Assembly: GCA_050729815.1 (NCBI GenBank)
Contig: JBOHLV010000102.1
Coordinates: 17,142-81,141 of the forward strand
Length of the DNA: 64,000 nt
Reading direction: 5' to 3'
From: JAATGI01 sp050729815
Lineage (GTDB): Bacteria > Pseudomonadota > Alphaproteobacteria > ATCC43930 > CGMCC-115725
The position numbers were made by a program, and so were the translations under genes. The notes beneath the pieces were generated by a model. That model saw only the letters and a list, made by a program, of their open reading frames with translations, searched no databases and was not told the DNA's origin. Of the stretch, positions 33,245 to 42,758 are shown one piece after another; position 1 is the first letter of the stretch; every line of letters starts with the position of its first letter.

Positions 33245-34690
33245 CTAAACGAAGGCTGAACGGTCGCGGCGGCGCTGCACCGAGGACGGGATGCCCATCG
33301 CCTCGCGATATTTCGCCACCGTGCGCCGCGCGACTGCAATGCCCTCCGCATGCAACAGTTCAACGAGGCGGTCGTCGGAGAGCACCGACTCGCGCTCGGC
33401 GTCGACGAGGTGCTTGATGCGAAAGCGCACGGCCTCCGCCGACAGGGAATCGCCACCATTCACGGCCGCGATCGAGGCGGTGAAGAAGTATTTGAGCTCG
33501 AAGATGCCGCGCGGGCTTGCAATGTACTTATTCGAGGTGACGCGGCTCACGGTGCTTTCATGCATGCCGATCTCGGTGGCGATGTCGAGCAGCACGAGCG
33601 GCCTCAAATGCTGCACGCCGTGGCGGAAGAATCCATCCTGCTGGCGTACGATCTCGCGCGATACTTTGAGAATGGTGGTGGCGCGCTGGTGCAGCGCCCT
33701 AACCAGCCAGTTCGCCTGTTGCAGCCGGCTGGCGAGGTAGTCGCGGTCCACCTTGCCGCGGCCTGCGGCGCTGAATTCCTCATAGTAGCGATAGTTGACG
33801 AGCAGCCGCGGCAGCGTTTCGCTATTGAGCTCGACGGCCCAGTTCCCACCGGGCAACGCCCGCAGCAAAACGTCCGGGACCAAAGGGCTCGCAATCATGG
33901 TGTCGAAGGCGAGGCCCGGTTTCGGGTCGAGCGCCCTGATTTCCGCCACCATCTCGGCGAGATCGTCGGCATCGACGCCGCACAGCCGCATCAACCCGGC
34001 GGCATCGCGGCGCGCCAACATCGGCAGATGATCGAGGAAGCACTGCATCGCCGGATCGAGGCGGTTGCGGTCGCGCAGTTGCAGTGCGAGGCATTCGCCT
34101 AGATTGCGCGCGCAAATGCCGGGCGGATCGAACTGCTGGAGCCGGGCCAGCACCGCCTCGACCGCGCCGATGGAACAGCTGAGCCGCGCGGCCAACTCGC
34201 CGAGCTCGCCCACGATGTAACCGGCATCATCGACCATTTCGACAAGCTCGGTGCCGATGACGCGCTCCACCGGATCGGCAATGTCGAGCGCGAGCTGCTC
34301 CAGGAGATGCTCGCGCAGAGTCGTCGGACGGGAGAGGCTGTGCTCAAGCCCGGGCAGCCCTTCGCTTGCGGCGGGCGACAGCCGCGTCGATTGCCAGGCC
34401 GCCGGATCTCCGCCGAAATCAAGCCGGCCATCCCCGTCGGCACCGACGCTGGCGATCGCGTCGGTCAGGGCCGCGGCTTCGGCTGGCTCGGGCTGTGGCA
34501 CGTCGCTGTCACCGGCCGCGCTCTCGCCATTGTCATCACGTTCCAAGAGGGGGTTGGTCTCAAGCTCGCTTTCGACGAATTGCGACAATTCGAGGTGCGA
34601 GAACTGCAGCAGCTTGATTGCCTGCTGCAGTTGCGGGGTCATCACCAGCGCCTGCGTTTGCCGCAGGTCGAGCCTCGGGGCCAGTGCCAT
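33245..34690 (-). CDS. rpoN: RNA polymerase sigma-54 factor
   Basis: A 481-residue sigma-54. Region I is Gln-rich (QTQALVMTPQLQQAIKLLQ), followed by an acidic linker. The core-binding and DNA-binding regions end in the diagnostic RpoN box ARRTVAKYR about 20 residues from the C-terminus. It directs transcription of nitrogen, motility and catabolic genes that need AAA+ activators. The start ATG at 34690 fits the family. The upstream gene is a D,D-carboxypeptidase rather than the usual lptB, so the locus is rearranged. Confidence 0.95.
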   Translation of the reverse strand: MALAPRLDLRQTQALVMTPQLQQAIKLLQFSHLELSQFVESELETNPLLERDDNGESAAGDSDVPQPEPAEAAALTDAIASVGADGDGRLDFGGDPAAWQSTRLSPAASEGLPGLEHSLSRPTTLREHLLEQLALDIADPVERVIGTELVEMVDDAGYIVGELGELAARLSCSIGAVEAVLARLQQFDPPGICARNLGECLALQLRDRNRLDPAMQCFLDHLPMLARRDAAGLMRLCGVDADDLAEMVAEIRALDPKPGLAFDTMIASPLVPDVLLRALPGGNWAVELNSETLPRLLVNYRYYEEFSAAGRGKVDRDYLASRLQQANWLVRALHQRATTILKVSREIVRQQDGFFRHGVQHLRPLVLLDIATEIGMHESTVSRVTSNKYIASPRGIFELKYFFTASIAAVNGGDSLSAEAVRFRIKHLVDAERESVLSDDRLVELLHAEGIAVARRTVAKYREAMGIPSSVQRRRDRSAFV

Positions 34691-34781
34691 GGCGTTCCGT
34701 TATAGCGGCGCGCACGCCCTTCGCAAGGCGATTAATGCAAATTCGGGGCCAAGTCAGAGGTGAATCGTCGCAAACGTCGCG

Positions 34782-36041
34782 CTAAAAGAGATGCTTCAGC
34801 TTATAGACGAGGCGTTGCTCGATGCCCGCCGGCCGCGACGCCGCCTCGGCTACCGCCGGCACCGTCGCGATGATGTTGCCGCCGAGGCGAATGGTCAGTG
34901 TGCCCACCACTGCGCCCTTGGCGATCTTGCCTGCAATTTTCGGCGCCAGGGCAAGGCTCTTCTCGATTTTGACGCCATGACTCGCCGGCAAGGTCATGAT
35001 CGCGCTGTTGCCGGCGGCGACGGGGATATGGGTCGGGTCGCGCAACGGGTTGTTGATCGCGCCGACAGTATCGCCGCGGCTCACCAAGCGACGGTTCTTG
35101 AAGAAGCGATAGCCGTAATCGAGCAGCGATTCGACATCATTGGAGCTCGCGGTCCAGCTCGGCCCGCCCATCACCACCGCGATGAGCCGGCGCCCATTGC
35201 GCCGCGCCGTGGCATCGATGCAATGCCCGGATTCGTCGGTAAGCCCGGTCTTGAGGCCGTCGACGGTGGCGTCGCGGAACAGCACCGGGTTCCAGCTCCG
35301 CTGCCGAATCTTGTTATAGGTGAAAAATTGCTGCTTCGAGATGTCGAGAATCCCTGGGAATCGCTCGATGATGGCGCGCGACAGCAGGGCGATGTCGCCC
35401 GCGCTGGTGTAGAGATCGGGCGCCGGCAGGCCGTTGACGTTGCTGTAGTGGGTATCGGCAAGCCCGAGCGTTGTTGCCGCCTTGTTCATCATTTCGACGA
35501 AGCTGCCTAGCGTGCCGGCCGTGGCTTCGGCCAGAGCGACCGCCGCGTCGTTGCCGGAATCGATCACCAGTCCGGAGATAAGCTGTGCCACCGTAACCGG
35601 CATGCCCGGCTGAATGAACATGCGCGAGCCGGTCGCCTTCCAGGCTTCGGTGCTGACCGGCACCGACTGCGTCAGCGACAGTGTCCCCGCCTTCAGCGCC
35701 TTATAGGTGAGATAGACCGTCATCAGCTTGGTCAGGCTGGCCGGCGCCAGATGAAGCCGCGGCGCTTTCGACGCGATCACCGTGCCGGTGGCGAAATCCA
35801 AGAGCACATAGCTTTTGATGTCGGGAAGTTGTGGCGGCGGCGGCACATCGGCCGGAAGCGCGATCTTGCCACCAAGGGCCACCGGCGGCGGCCCGGTATC
35901 CACCGGCACGGCCGTCGCCATCGCGGCGGCTTTGGCGCGATGGGCGTGTCGTGCCTGGTGGGCAAGTGCAGAGCCGGAAGCCACAATGGACAGCGCGAGC
36001 GCGAGACAGAATTCCGCGCGAAGCAGGAACGAACGATTCAT
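34782..36041 (-). CDS. D-alanyl-D-alanine carboxypeptidase (PBP5/6 type)
   Basis: A 419-residue serine peptidase that trims the terminal D-Ala from peptidoglycan pentapeptides in the periplasm. The signal peptide is residues 1-27 (core LALALSIVASGSALA). All penicillin-binding motifs are present: Ser102-xx-Lys105, Ser162-Gly-Asn164 and Lys264-Thr-Gly266. The C-terminal domain (about 315-419) is beta-rich and ends RLVYKLKHLF, compatible with an amphipathic membrane anchor. A Pro-rich spacer follows the signal peptide. Orientation matches rpoN, with a 91-nt gap. Confidence 0.93.
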   Translation of the reverse strand: MNRSFLLRAEFCLALALSIVASGSALAHQARHAHRAKAAAMATAVPVDTGPPPVALGGKIALPADVPPPPQLPDIKSYVLLDFATGTVIASKAPRLHLAPASLTKLMTVYLTYKALKAGTLSLTQSVPVSTEAWKATGSRMFIQPGMPVTVAQLISGLVIDSGNDAAVALAEATAGTLGSFVEMMNKAATTLGLADTHYSNVNGLPAPDLYTSAGDIALLSRAIIERFPGILDISKQQFFTYNKIRQRSWNPVLFRDATVDGLKTGLTDESGHCIDATARRNGRRLIAVVMGGPSWTASSNDVESLLDYGYRFFKNRRLVSRGDTVGAINNPLRDPTHIPVAAGNSAIMTLPASHGVKIEKSLALAPKIAGKIAKGAVVGTLTIRLGGNIIATVPAVAEAASRPAGIEQRLVYKLKHLF

Positions 36042-36104
36042 GGCGGACAGGTTTTCCCCGATCTGGCCGGGCCCGGCCCGGACTTGTCCCGACGTGGGGA
36101 CAAT

Positions 36105-37394
36105 CTATGCAGGATTCGGGCGCAATTGCACCTGTTGAAGCGGTTCGCCCGTTGGACGAATCGGTTCATCGGCAAGCGACGCCGCCGCGCCGATACGCGC
36201 CACCGCGCCCGCCACCGCCAGCCGTCGGCCGGCGCGGCTGAAGAAATCGCCATTGATCTGGGTCAGGCGCGCCATGACGTGACAGAACGACGCGACGAGC
36301 CGACGATCGGGCGCCGTTCCCTCCTGCCAGAAGCGGTCGATGCCCGTTTGATGGGTGAGACCCGGCAAATCGTAGATCGCCTTGCCGAGCGCGATCACCG
36401 GTACGCCGCGTGACAGCGCGGAAAGCCCGACCGTGCTGTTGACCGTTACGATACCGCGGCTGTTCGCGATCAGCGTGCCGAGCGGGCCGCCCTCGATATA
36501 ACCGACGCGGTCTTCAATGCCGCAATGGGCGGCTGTCGCATGCGCGATCCGGCGCCAATCCTGAAGTCGGCAATCGAAGGGATGCTCCTTGATGACGAGA
36601 AACGTGTCCGTGGGCGCATGCTGCGCAAACGACCGGATGGCCACTCGAAGCGCGGGTGCCATGCGGCCCAAGGGCGAATGACGGCGAATCTGGGAATCAC
36701 CATCGAGCTGCAATGGCAAGAGGTAATAAGGCCGCGGCGTTACCGCGAGGGCGCTCAACATCTTCCGCGTCCGGTGGTGGCGGATGGGCGCACCGGCGAT
36801 ACGACGGATCCAGCCCGCGCCCAGCGCGATCGGATGTCGCGGCAGATGCGTCCGGTAGCCGGGATAGCGCCAAGCGAAGAGAAGGCTCCAGAGTTGGGAG
36901 ATCGCGATTTCTGCCGCGCGCGACCGCAAACCACCGGCGACGGCAACGCCCGTCCGCCATGACGGTAGCGTTGTTGCCGCCTCGCGATAGAAGGCCGGGT
37001 CGCGCGGCAGCGCGGAATAGCCGTTGACGCCGCCTTGCTCGAAGGTGATCCAGTCGGGGCGCAGATAGCCTTCCTCGAAGACGTGAACCCGGATGTCCCT
37101 CCTTGCGGCTACGCGAATCGCGACGACGTGAAGCGGCCGGCAATCGCCGAACAGGATGATGTCGGTGATGCCCCATGCCTCAAGGCGCGCCTCCAGAAAA
37201 TCCGGCCAGTCCGAAATCGACCTCCGAAAGGAAATTGCGCCGGGAAGTCGCCAAGAGAGGCGGTCGCCGGCCGTGAAAAAGATGCGTTGCACGCTATGGC
37301 CTTGTGTTGCCAGAGCGCGGCCCAGCTCACCGAAAAAACGCGTCGGCCCTTGCAGGACGAGGAAGCGGCGCTTGGCGTCGGCTTGCTCAATCAT
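36105..37394 (-). CDS. Capsular polysaccharide biosynthesis/export protein, KpsS-like Kdo transferase
   Basis: A 429-residue cytoplasmic protein of the capsule-synthesis Kdo transferase family. It opens RRFLVLQGPTRFFGELGRAL and includes VFEEGYLRPDWITFEQGG, a hallmark of KpsS/LipB proteins. IKEHPFD and TVNSTVGLSAL, with HxTGIDRFW downstream, complete the GT-like pattern. Such enzymes add the beta-Kdo linker on the phospholipid terminus of capsule. ATG 37394 is used; the codon before is a TTG. It overlaps the 3' end of the neighbouring KpsC-like gene by 8 nt, so both form one unit. Confidence 0.88.
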   Translation of the reverse strand: MIEQADAKRRFLVLQGPTRFFGELGRALATQGHSVQRIFFTAGDRLSWRLPGAISFRRSISDWPDFLEARLEAWGITDIILFGDCRPLHVVAIRVAARRDIRVHVFEEGYLRPDWITFEQGGVNGYSALPRDPAFYREAATTLPSWRTGVAVAGGLRSRAAEIAISQLWSLLFAWRYPGYRTHLPRHPIALGAGWIRRIAGAPIRHHRTRKMLSALAVTPRPYYLLPLQLDGDSQIRRHSPLGRMAPALRVAIRSFAQHAPTDTFLVIKEHPFDCRLQDWRRIAHATAAHCGIEDRVGYIEGGPLGTLIANSRGIVTVNSTVGLSALSRGVPVIALGKAIYDLPGLTHQTGIDRFWQEGTAPDRRLVASFCHVMARLTQINGDFFSRAGRRLAVAGAVARIGAAASLADEPIRPTGEPLQQVQLRPNPA

Positions 37395-38516
37395 CAACCG
37401 ATTCCTCGGCCATTTCGTGCATTTTCGAGGGTTGGAGGGAACGGGTGATCGCGCCTTGCCAGCGCCGCAGGCGATTGAGAGTCCCGGGACGCCACCGCCG
37501 CCGGTCCGCGAGCCGCTCGATCGCGACTTCCGGGCTGCACGGCGCGCCGGTGAGCGGGTCGAGGTAGCGCGGATAGAGGATGAGCGTGCCGGCGACCAGT
37601 TCGGCCAGGGTGAGGTGCCGTCCGCGCCGCGGGATCGGCGTCATATCGGTGGTGAGGCCCCAGCCGGCATAGAATGGCCGGCCATAGACGACGACGCGCC
37701 GATGGCGGAGCAAGGCCTCGAACCCGGAGAGAGAGGTCAGCGTATGCACCTCGTCGACGGCCTCGATCACGGCAATGGTCGCGACGTCATGAACGACCAT
37801 GTCCGCGTAGCGCCCAATGGCCCGATCGGCGAGGGCGCCGCGCCGGTGTCCCGCCGCGACATCGGGATGTGGCTTGAAGATGATGAAGGCATCGGGATTG
37901 GCCGCGCGCACGCGCGCCAGAAGCGCGAGGTTTCCCGCGATGCCGGCACCGCCCAGTACGACCGAGCGATCATCCGCGACTTGCCCCGGCACGAAGATCG
38001 TCCGGCGGAATGAGGGCCGGTCGAAGCTTGTCTGTCCGGCAAGTTGTATTTGCTGATGCCGCGCCGGACGAGTTCGCTGATCAGACGATCGGCGCGGGCC
38101 AGAAGCGCGACATCGAACGATGTGTCGTTGAGGATCGCTTCAAGGTCGCTCGGCTGGCCTGGATCGAAATAGATGCCGCGTTCATCGACGACGATCGAGA
38201 CCGGAGGCACGCATTCGGCGCCGAGCCCGACGGACCTGAGAAAGCCGTCTTCGACGCGAAGAAGGCGCACCCCGGCTTTCCCGGCGCGGTCCGCAAGCTC
38301 CGCCGGCTCGCGCGATGCCCAGACCGCGACCACGCCATTTCTCGCTTCTGCGCTCGCGATGGCTTGGGCCGTGCCGCGGCAAAAGACGGGCACGGTCCCG
38401 GTCGCCCCGAGGAAACGACGCATCCACGCTCGTTTCCAAGGGGAAAATCCGAGACAGGCGACAACATTGGCGGGCACATTGCGAGGCGTGTCGGGATCGG
38501 CGCGGTTGCCGGTCAT
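37387..38516 (-). pseudogene. KpsC-like capsule Kdo transferase, frameshifted
   Basis: Two overlapping frames together make a roughly 375-residue KpsC-type module. The N-terminal part (from ATG 38516, GFSPWKRAWMRRFLG, then RVEDGFLRSVGLG) continues to SKYNL near 38040. The other frame then resumes AGQTSFDRPSFRRTIFVPGQ and continues through IIFKPHPDV to TSLSGFEALLRH. A single missing base near 38038-38044 (ttgcc where ttggcc would keep frame) explains the break. It could be a true inactivating mutation or a sequencing error. It covers about half of a full two-module KpsC. Together with the KpsS-like gene it implies a group 2-type capsule linker step. Confidence 0.8.
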
Positions 38517-38517
38517 C

Positions 38518-39510
38518 TCAAATCTTGAAACTTTCGAGCGTCTCCGGCGCGAACAACTCCTCCGGCGCCAAGCGGCGCGGCGACAATCCCTGCTCATGGT
38601 GATAGCGCAGGAACGTCTCGATCACATGACGATTGGCATCGGAGCCATAAGGCCACCAATCCGGCCCCATGAGCTGTCGCGTGTCGTCGACCGCGCCGAT
38701 CTGCCACGGCAGCATGGTCTTCAGCGCCGCGGAGATCATGAGATTGTCATAGGCGAGGCGCTTTGCCTCGGCGAATGCCTTGAACAACGATTGCGCGATC
38801 CATCGGTTGCGCTCATAGACGTCGCGGCGGATCACCACCACATGCATGATCGGGAAGATTCGGGTCCGGACGTAATATTCGCGTTCGGCCGCGATATGGT
38901 CGGGGAACAGCCGGCGCACATCATCGGGCCGGGTGAAGAAGGTCGAGGGCGCGCGGGCGGTGTGTAGCGCGTCGATCTCGCCCGCCGCGATCATGCTGGA
39001 CAGGGTTTGTGTCGCACCGATCGGCCGCACCTCGAAGCGCGGCGGCAAATCGAGCGCGATCTTCTCGTCGCGGCCGGGTTCTTCCTCGCCGCCCGTTAGA
39101 TAGTGAACGCTGTCCGGCGCGACGCCATACTCGTCCGCAAGGATGCCGCGAATCCAGACCGGCGCCGTCATCTGATATTCCGGCACCCCGATGCGCTTGC
39201 CGACGAGATCGGCGGGCCGGGTGATCCCGCTTTTCGCCGAGACGAAGATGCTGCCGTGCCGGAACACGCGCGAGACGAAGGCGGGAATCGCGATGAAGGC
39301 GGGCGCGGCCGCCGCACGTGAGACGCAATAGGACGACAGTGACATCTCCGCCACGTCGAATTCGCGATAGCGCAGCATGCGAAAGAAGGTCTCTTCGACC
39401 GGCAGGCAGAGATAGGTGAGGTCGATGCCGTCCGGCACCACCCGCCCGTCCATCAGCGCGCGGGTACGGTCGTAATCCCAGCAGGCGAGGGTGAGGGAAA
39501 GGCGCGCCAT
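38518..39510 (-). CDS. 4,5-Dihydroxyphthalate decarboxylase-like protein (SBP fold, no signal peptide)
   Basis: A 330-residue protein with the substrate-binding-protein fold but no signal peptide. The start LTLACWDYDRTRALMDGRV, followed by VEETFFRMLRYREFDVAEMS, is characteristic of proteins annotated as 4,5-dihydroxyphthalate decarboxylase. Many homologues are uncharacterised, so decarboxylase activity here is only a family label. It overlaps the stop of the MetE-like gene (TGATG) and lies 1 nt from the KpsC-like gene. The partner MetE-like protein suggests a small catabolic operon rather than capsule synthesis. Confidence 0.8.
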   Translation of the reverse strand: MARLSLTLACWDYDRTRALMDGRVVPDGIDLTYLCLPVEETFFRMLRYREFDVAEMSLSSYCVSRAAAAPAFIAIPAFVSRVFRHGSIFVSAKSGITRPADLVGKRIGVPEYQMTAPVWIRGILADEYGVAPDSVHYLTGGEEEPGRDEKIALDLPPRFEVRPIGATQTLSSMIAAGEIDALHTARAPSTFFTRPDDVRRLFPDHIAAEREYYVRTRIFPIMHVVVIRRDVYERNRWIAQSLFKAFAEAKRLAYDNLMISAALKTMLPWQIGAVDDTRQLMGPDWWPYGSDANRHVIETFLRYHHEQGLSPRRLAPEELFAPETLESFKI

Positions 39511-40676
39511 CAGACCTCACCCCATACCGCCCGCGCGGTCTCGACGAGCCGCGCAAGCTTCGCTTCCTCTTCGGCTTCCGTCATCGGATTGCCGACGATC
39601 GAGCTGGCAAAGCCGCATTGCGGGCTGATCGCGAGTTGGTCGAGGGGCGCGGACCGTGCCGCGTCGTCGATGCGACGGCGCAGGGTGTCGGCGCTTTCGA
39701 GCTTCGGCGATTTCGACGACATAATGCCGAGCACGACGATCTTGTCGCCCTTCGGCAATTGTCGCAGCGGTTCGAACCCACCGGCACGTTCGCTATCATA
39801 TTCGAGGAAATAGCCATCAACATTCACCTCGTTGAAGAGGATCTCCGCCACCGGATCATAGCCGCCGGCTGCCGCCCAATTGCCTTCGCGATTGCCACGG
39901 CATTGATGCAACGTCACCACGACCTCGTCGGGTAGGTCGGCCAGCGTCTCGTTGAGGCGCCGCGCATAGAGCTTCAGGAGCTGGTCGGGGTCGTTGCCCC
40001 AACGTGCGACGGTGGCGCGATGCAGCGGGTCGCAGAGGAAGGCGATGCTGGTATCGTCGAATTGGATATAGCGCGCGCCGGCCGCGACAAGCGCCGCGAG
40101 CTCCTGTCGATAGGCGGCGACGACATCGGTCCAGAACTGGTCGATATCCTGGTAATGACCCTCGCGGATGCCGTGATCGCCGCCAGCATACATGTGCAGC
40201 AGGATCGGCGCCGGGATCGTCACTTTGGGTACGAGGTTGGAATTGGCCTTGAGAAATTCGAAGGCGCGGACGATCGGGCTCGGCCGCCACGCAATCTTGC
40301 CGGTGACATAGAGGCGTGAAAACGCCTGCTGCACGCCGGCGCTATTGCGCCAGGCGAGATCGCCCATCGGCATGCCGGTGCGGTTGGCGGAGAGCCCGTC
40401 CCAATTCATCACGAGTTCAAGCCACCAGCTTCGCCGGCGAAACTCGCCGTCGGTCGCGGCGCGAAGGCCGGCCCGCTCCTCCATTCGGGCGACTTCGCGG
40501 ATACATTCATCCTCGACGGCGCGGAGCGCGTCATTGTCATGGGGACCGAGATTGCGGTCAGCGGTCTGGGCGCCAAGGAATTGCTCGCGCGCCTTCTTGA
40601 GCCGCGCCGGCCGCAACAGGCTGCCGACATGATCGGCGCGAAATGGCGGCCGTGCGCTCATCGTGTGACGATCCAT
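39510..40676 (-). CDS. Cobalamin-independent methionine synthase C-terminal-like protein
   Basis: A 388-residue protein corresponding to the C-terminal catalytic half of MetE (UROD/MetE-like barrel) without the N-terminal domain. Likely zinc ligands are in TLHQCRG and SPQCGF, plus an upstream Glu or His. It opens RADHVGSLLRP, typical of this subfamily. Stand-alone members include methyltransferases and the epoxyalkane:CoM transferase type, and are often found in catabolic clusters. ATG 40676 is used; an ATG at 40661 is also possible. It is the first gene of a two-gene operon with the dihydroxyphthalate decarboxylase-like gene. Confidence 0.85.
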   Translation of the reverse strand: MDRHTMSARPPFRADHVGSLLRPARLKKAREQFLGAQTADRNLGPHDNDALRAVEDECIREVARMEERAGLRAATDGEFRRRSWWLELVMNWDGLSANRTGMPMGDLAWRNSAGVQQAFSRLYVTGKIAWRPSPIVRAFEFLKANSNLVPKVTIPAPILLHMYAGGDHGIREGHYQDIDQFWTDVVAAYRQELAALVAAGARYIQFDDTSIAFLCDPLHRATVARWGNDPDQLLKLYARRLNETLADLPDEVVVTLHQCRGNREGNWAAAGGYDPVAEILFNEVNVDGYFLEYDSERAGGFEPLRQLPKGDKIVVLGIMSSKSPKLESADTLRRRIDDAARSAPLDQLAISPQCGFASSIVGNPMTEAEEEAKLARLVETARAVWGEV

Positions 40677-40783
40677 CCTGATGCTTCAGATTTCATTGCG
40701 TCTTTCTCCTCCTCGCTCTAATTCTCGTAATTGCGCGGCGGGCACCTATTTCCTTAAAAGGCTCATAGCGCGGGTGGCAGGCA

Positions 40784-41599
40784 ATGGCGATACGAAAAAT
40801 TTCCCTCGTTCTGGCCGATGTCGACGGCACGCTGGTGACCGAAGACAAAATCCTGACGCCACGTGCCCAGGCGGCGGTCAAGGCGTTGCGTGCGGCCGGC
40901 ATTCGCTTTGCCATCACCAGCGGGCGGCCGCCGCGCGGCATGGCGATGCTGATCGATCCCCTGGCGCTCGACACGCCGATCTCGGCCTTCAATGGTGGGC
41001 TCTTCGTCAAACCTGACCTTACCATCCTCGAAGAAAAGACGCTGCCGCCCGATGTGGCGCGGCAGGCGGTCTCGCTGATCCGCAAGGATGGTCTCGATGC
41101 CTGGGTTTATAGCGGGCATGACTGGTTCATCCCCAAAAAAGACGCGCCGCATGTGGACCGCGAGGCCTGGACGGTCAAGTTCGAGCCCAAGGTCGTCGAC
41201 GATTTCGGCGAAGCGCTCGACCGCGCCGCCAAGATCGTCGGCGTCAGCGATGATCACGACGCGATCCGGCGCTGCACCGACGATGCCCGCAACGCCTTTG
41301 GCGACCGTGCCACGGCCGCCACGTCGCAGCCTTATTACCTCGACATCACCAATAAGGACGCCAACAAGGGCGGAGTGGTGGCGTATCTCACCCGCCATCT
41401 TGGCGTGCCGGCGACGGAGATCGCGACCATCGGCGATCAGCCGAACGATCTCCTGATGTTCGAGCCTTCAGGCCTCAGCATCGCCATGGGCAATTCGCCC
41501 GACGAGGTGAAGGAGAAGGCGGATGTCGTCACCGATTCCTATAGCGAGGAAGGCTTCGCCAAGGCGATGGAGCGACATATCCTCGGCAAATCGGGCTGA
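40784..41599 (+). CDS. HAD-superfamily (Cof-type) phosphatase
   Basis: A 271-residue HAD hydrolase of the Cof/class IIB type. Motif I is DVDGTL (nucleophile and acid Asp), motif II falls in SGRPPRG, and motif IV is GDQPND, with the alpha/beta cap between motifs II and III. Family members dephosphorylate sugar phosphates and flavin or pyridoxal precursors. It is monocistronic, divergent from the MetE-like gene and nearly abutting the convergent LLM flavoprotein gene. Substrate not predictable. Confidence 0.9.
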   Translation: MAIRKISLVLADVDGTLVTEDKILTPRAQAAVKALRAAGIRFAITSGRPPRGMAMLIDPLALDTPISAFNGGLFVKPDLTILEEKTLPPDVARQAVSLIRKDGLDAWVYSGHDWFIPKKDAPHVDREAWTVKFEPKVVDDFGEALDRAAKIVGVSDDHDAIRRCTDDARNAFGDRATAATSQPYYLDITNKDANKGGVVAYLTRHLGVPATEIATIGDQPNDLLMFEPSGLSIAMGNSPDEVKEKADVVTDSYSEEGFAKAMERHILGKSG

Positions 41600-41603
41600 T
41601 GGC

Positions 41604-42758
41604 CTATTCCGCCGCGGCGCGTTTCGGCGCTGGCGCGCGGTCCTTGAAATAGGGCAGCACCTCCTCCGCGACCGCCGCCTGGTTCACCATCGCCATTTCG
41701 TGCGGCATGGTGCCGAACTGGGTCTTGGTCAAGGAATAGCCGAAGCCGGCAAGGTCCTGATAGGCTGCAAGCTTCTCCCTGACGGTGTTGGGGCTGCCAA
41801 CGATGACGGTGCCGAGATCGATAAGATCGTCCGGTGTTTGCGGACGGGTGCGGCCCATCGCACGCTGGCGCTTCACCGATTCGATGGTGCTGTAGCCCGG
41901 CGGTGACATCATCACCGGGTTCATCTTGAAGAACTTTCCATAGCTTTCGAGATAGGGCCGCGCCTCGCGTCGCGCCTTGTCGTCGGTCTCGGCGATATAG
42001 ATCGCGTTCGACCAGGCGAGCTGCTCGGGCGCGGCGTCATAGCCGCATTTCGCCGCCTCCTCGCGAAATACATCGAAGATGCGTGCCACCGATGCGATCG
42101 GCGCCAGAGTCTGGCAATAGGTATAGCGCATCTTCGCCGACCAGCGGATGGTGCTGATCGAGCCCGAGGACGGCGTCCAGATCGGCGGATGCGGCTTCTG
42201 ATAAGGCAAGGGCCATGGATTGACATAGCGCAGATTATAGAACTTGCCCTCGAAGTGAAACGGGCCGGGCCGCGTCCAGGCTTCTATGATGAGATCGTGC
42301 GCTTCGAGGAAGCGGGGATTCGATTCCGCGGGATTGACGCCCATCGAATGATATTCGGCACCGATGCCGCGCACGAAACCGGCGATGACGCGGCCGCGGG
42401 TGATGTTGTCGAGGATGGCATATTCCTCGGCGATGGTGAGCGGGTTGCTGACGAGTGGCAAGGCGCGGCCCAGGATCGCGAGCTTGCCGCGCCTGATCTT
42501 GCGCGACAGGGCGCCGGCGAGCACCCCCGGCACCGGCATCATGCCATAGGCGGTCTGGTGATGCTCGTTGACGCACACGCCGTCGAAGCCGAGCTCGTCG
42601 GCACGTTCGAGTTCGTCGAGATACTGGTTGAAGAGATCGGCGCCTTTTACCGGGTCGTAATGGCTGTTGGAATAAGTGACCCAGGCCGATCCGTTCCGGT
42701 CGATCGCATCGAGATCGGCATGGGCATAGGGCATCAGGTGAAAATTGAAGATCTTCAT
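41604..42758 (-). CDS. LLM-class flavin-dependent oxidoreductase
   Basis: A 384-residue luciferase-like TIM-barrel monooxygenase. It opens MKIFNFHLMPYAHADLDAID and contains EYAILDNITRGRVIAGFVRGIGAEY and NPRFLEAHDLIIEAW, family signatures. These enzymes use FMNH2 or F420 with O2 and normally need a separate flavin reductase, not seen nearby. ATG 42758 overlaps the stop of the alpha/beta-hydrolase gene (ATGA). The pair oxygenase plus hydrolase suggests Baeyer-Villiger or similar oxidation followed by ester or C-C hydrolysis of an unknown substrate. Confidence 0.9.
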   Translation of the reverse strand: MKIFNFHLMPYAHADLDAIDRNGSAWVTYSNSHYDPVKGADLFNQYLDELERADELGFDGVCVNEHHQTAYGMMPVPGVLAGALSRKIRRGKLAILGRALPLVSNPLTIAEEYAILDNITRGRVIAGFVRGIGAEYHSMGVNPAESNPRFLEAHDLIIEAWTRPGPFHFEGKFYNLRYVNPWPLPYQKPHPPIWTPSSGSISTIRWSAKMRYTYCQTLAPIASVARIFDVFREEAAKCGYDAAPEQLAWSNAIYIAETDDKARREARPYLESYGKFFKMNPVMMSPPGYSTIESVKRQRAMGRTRPQTPDDLIDLGTVIVGSPNTVREKLAAYQDLAGFGYSLTKTQFGTMPHEMAMVNQAAVAEEVLPYFKDRAPAPKRAAAE

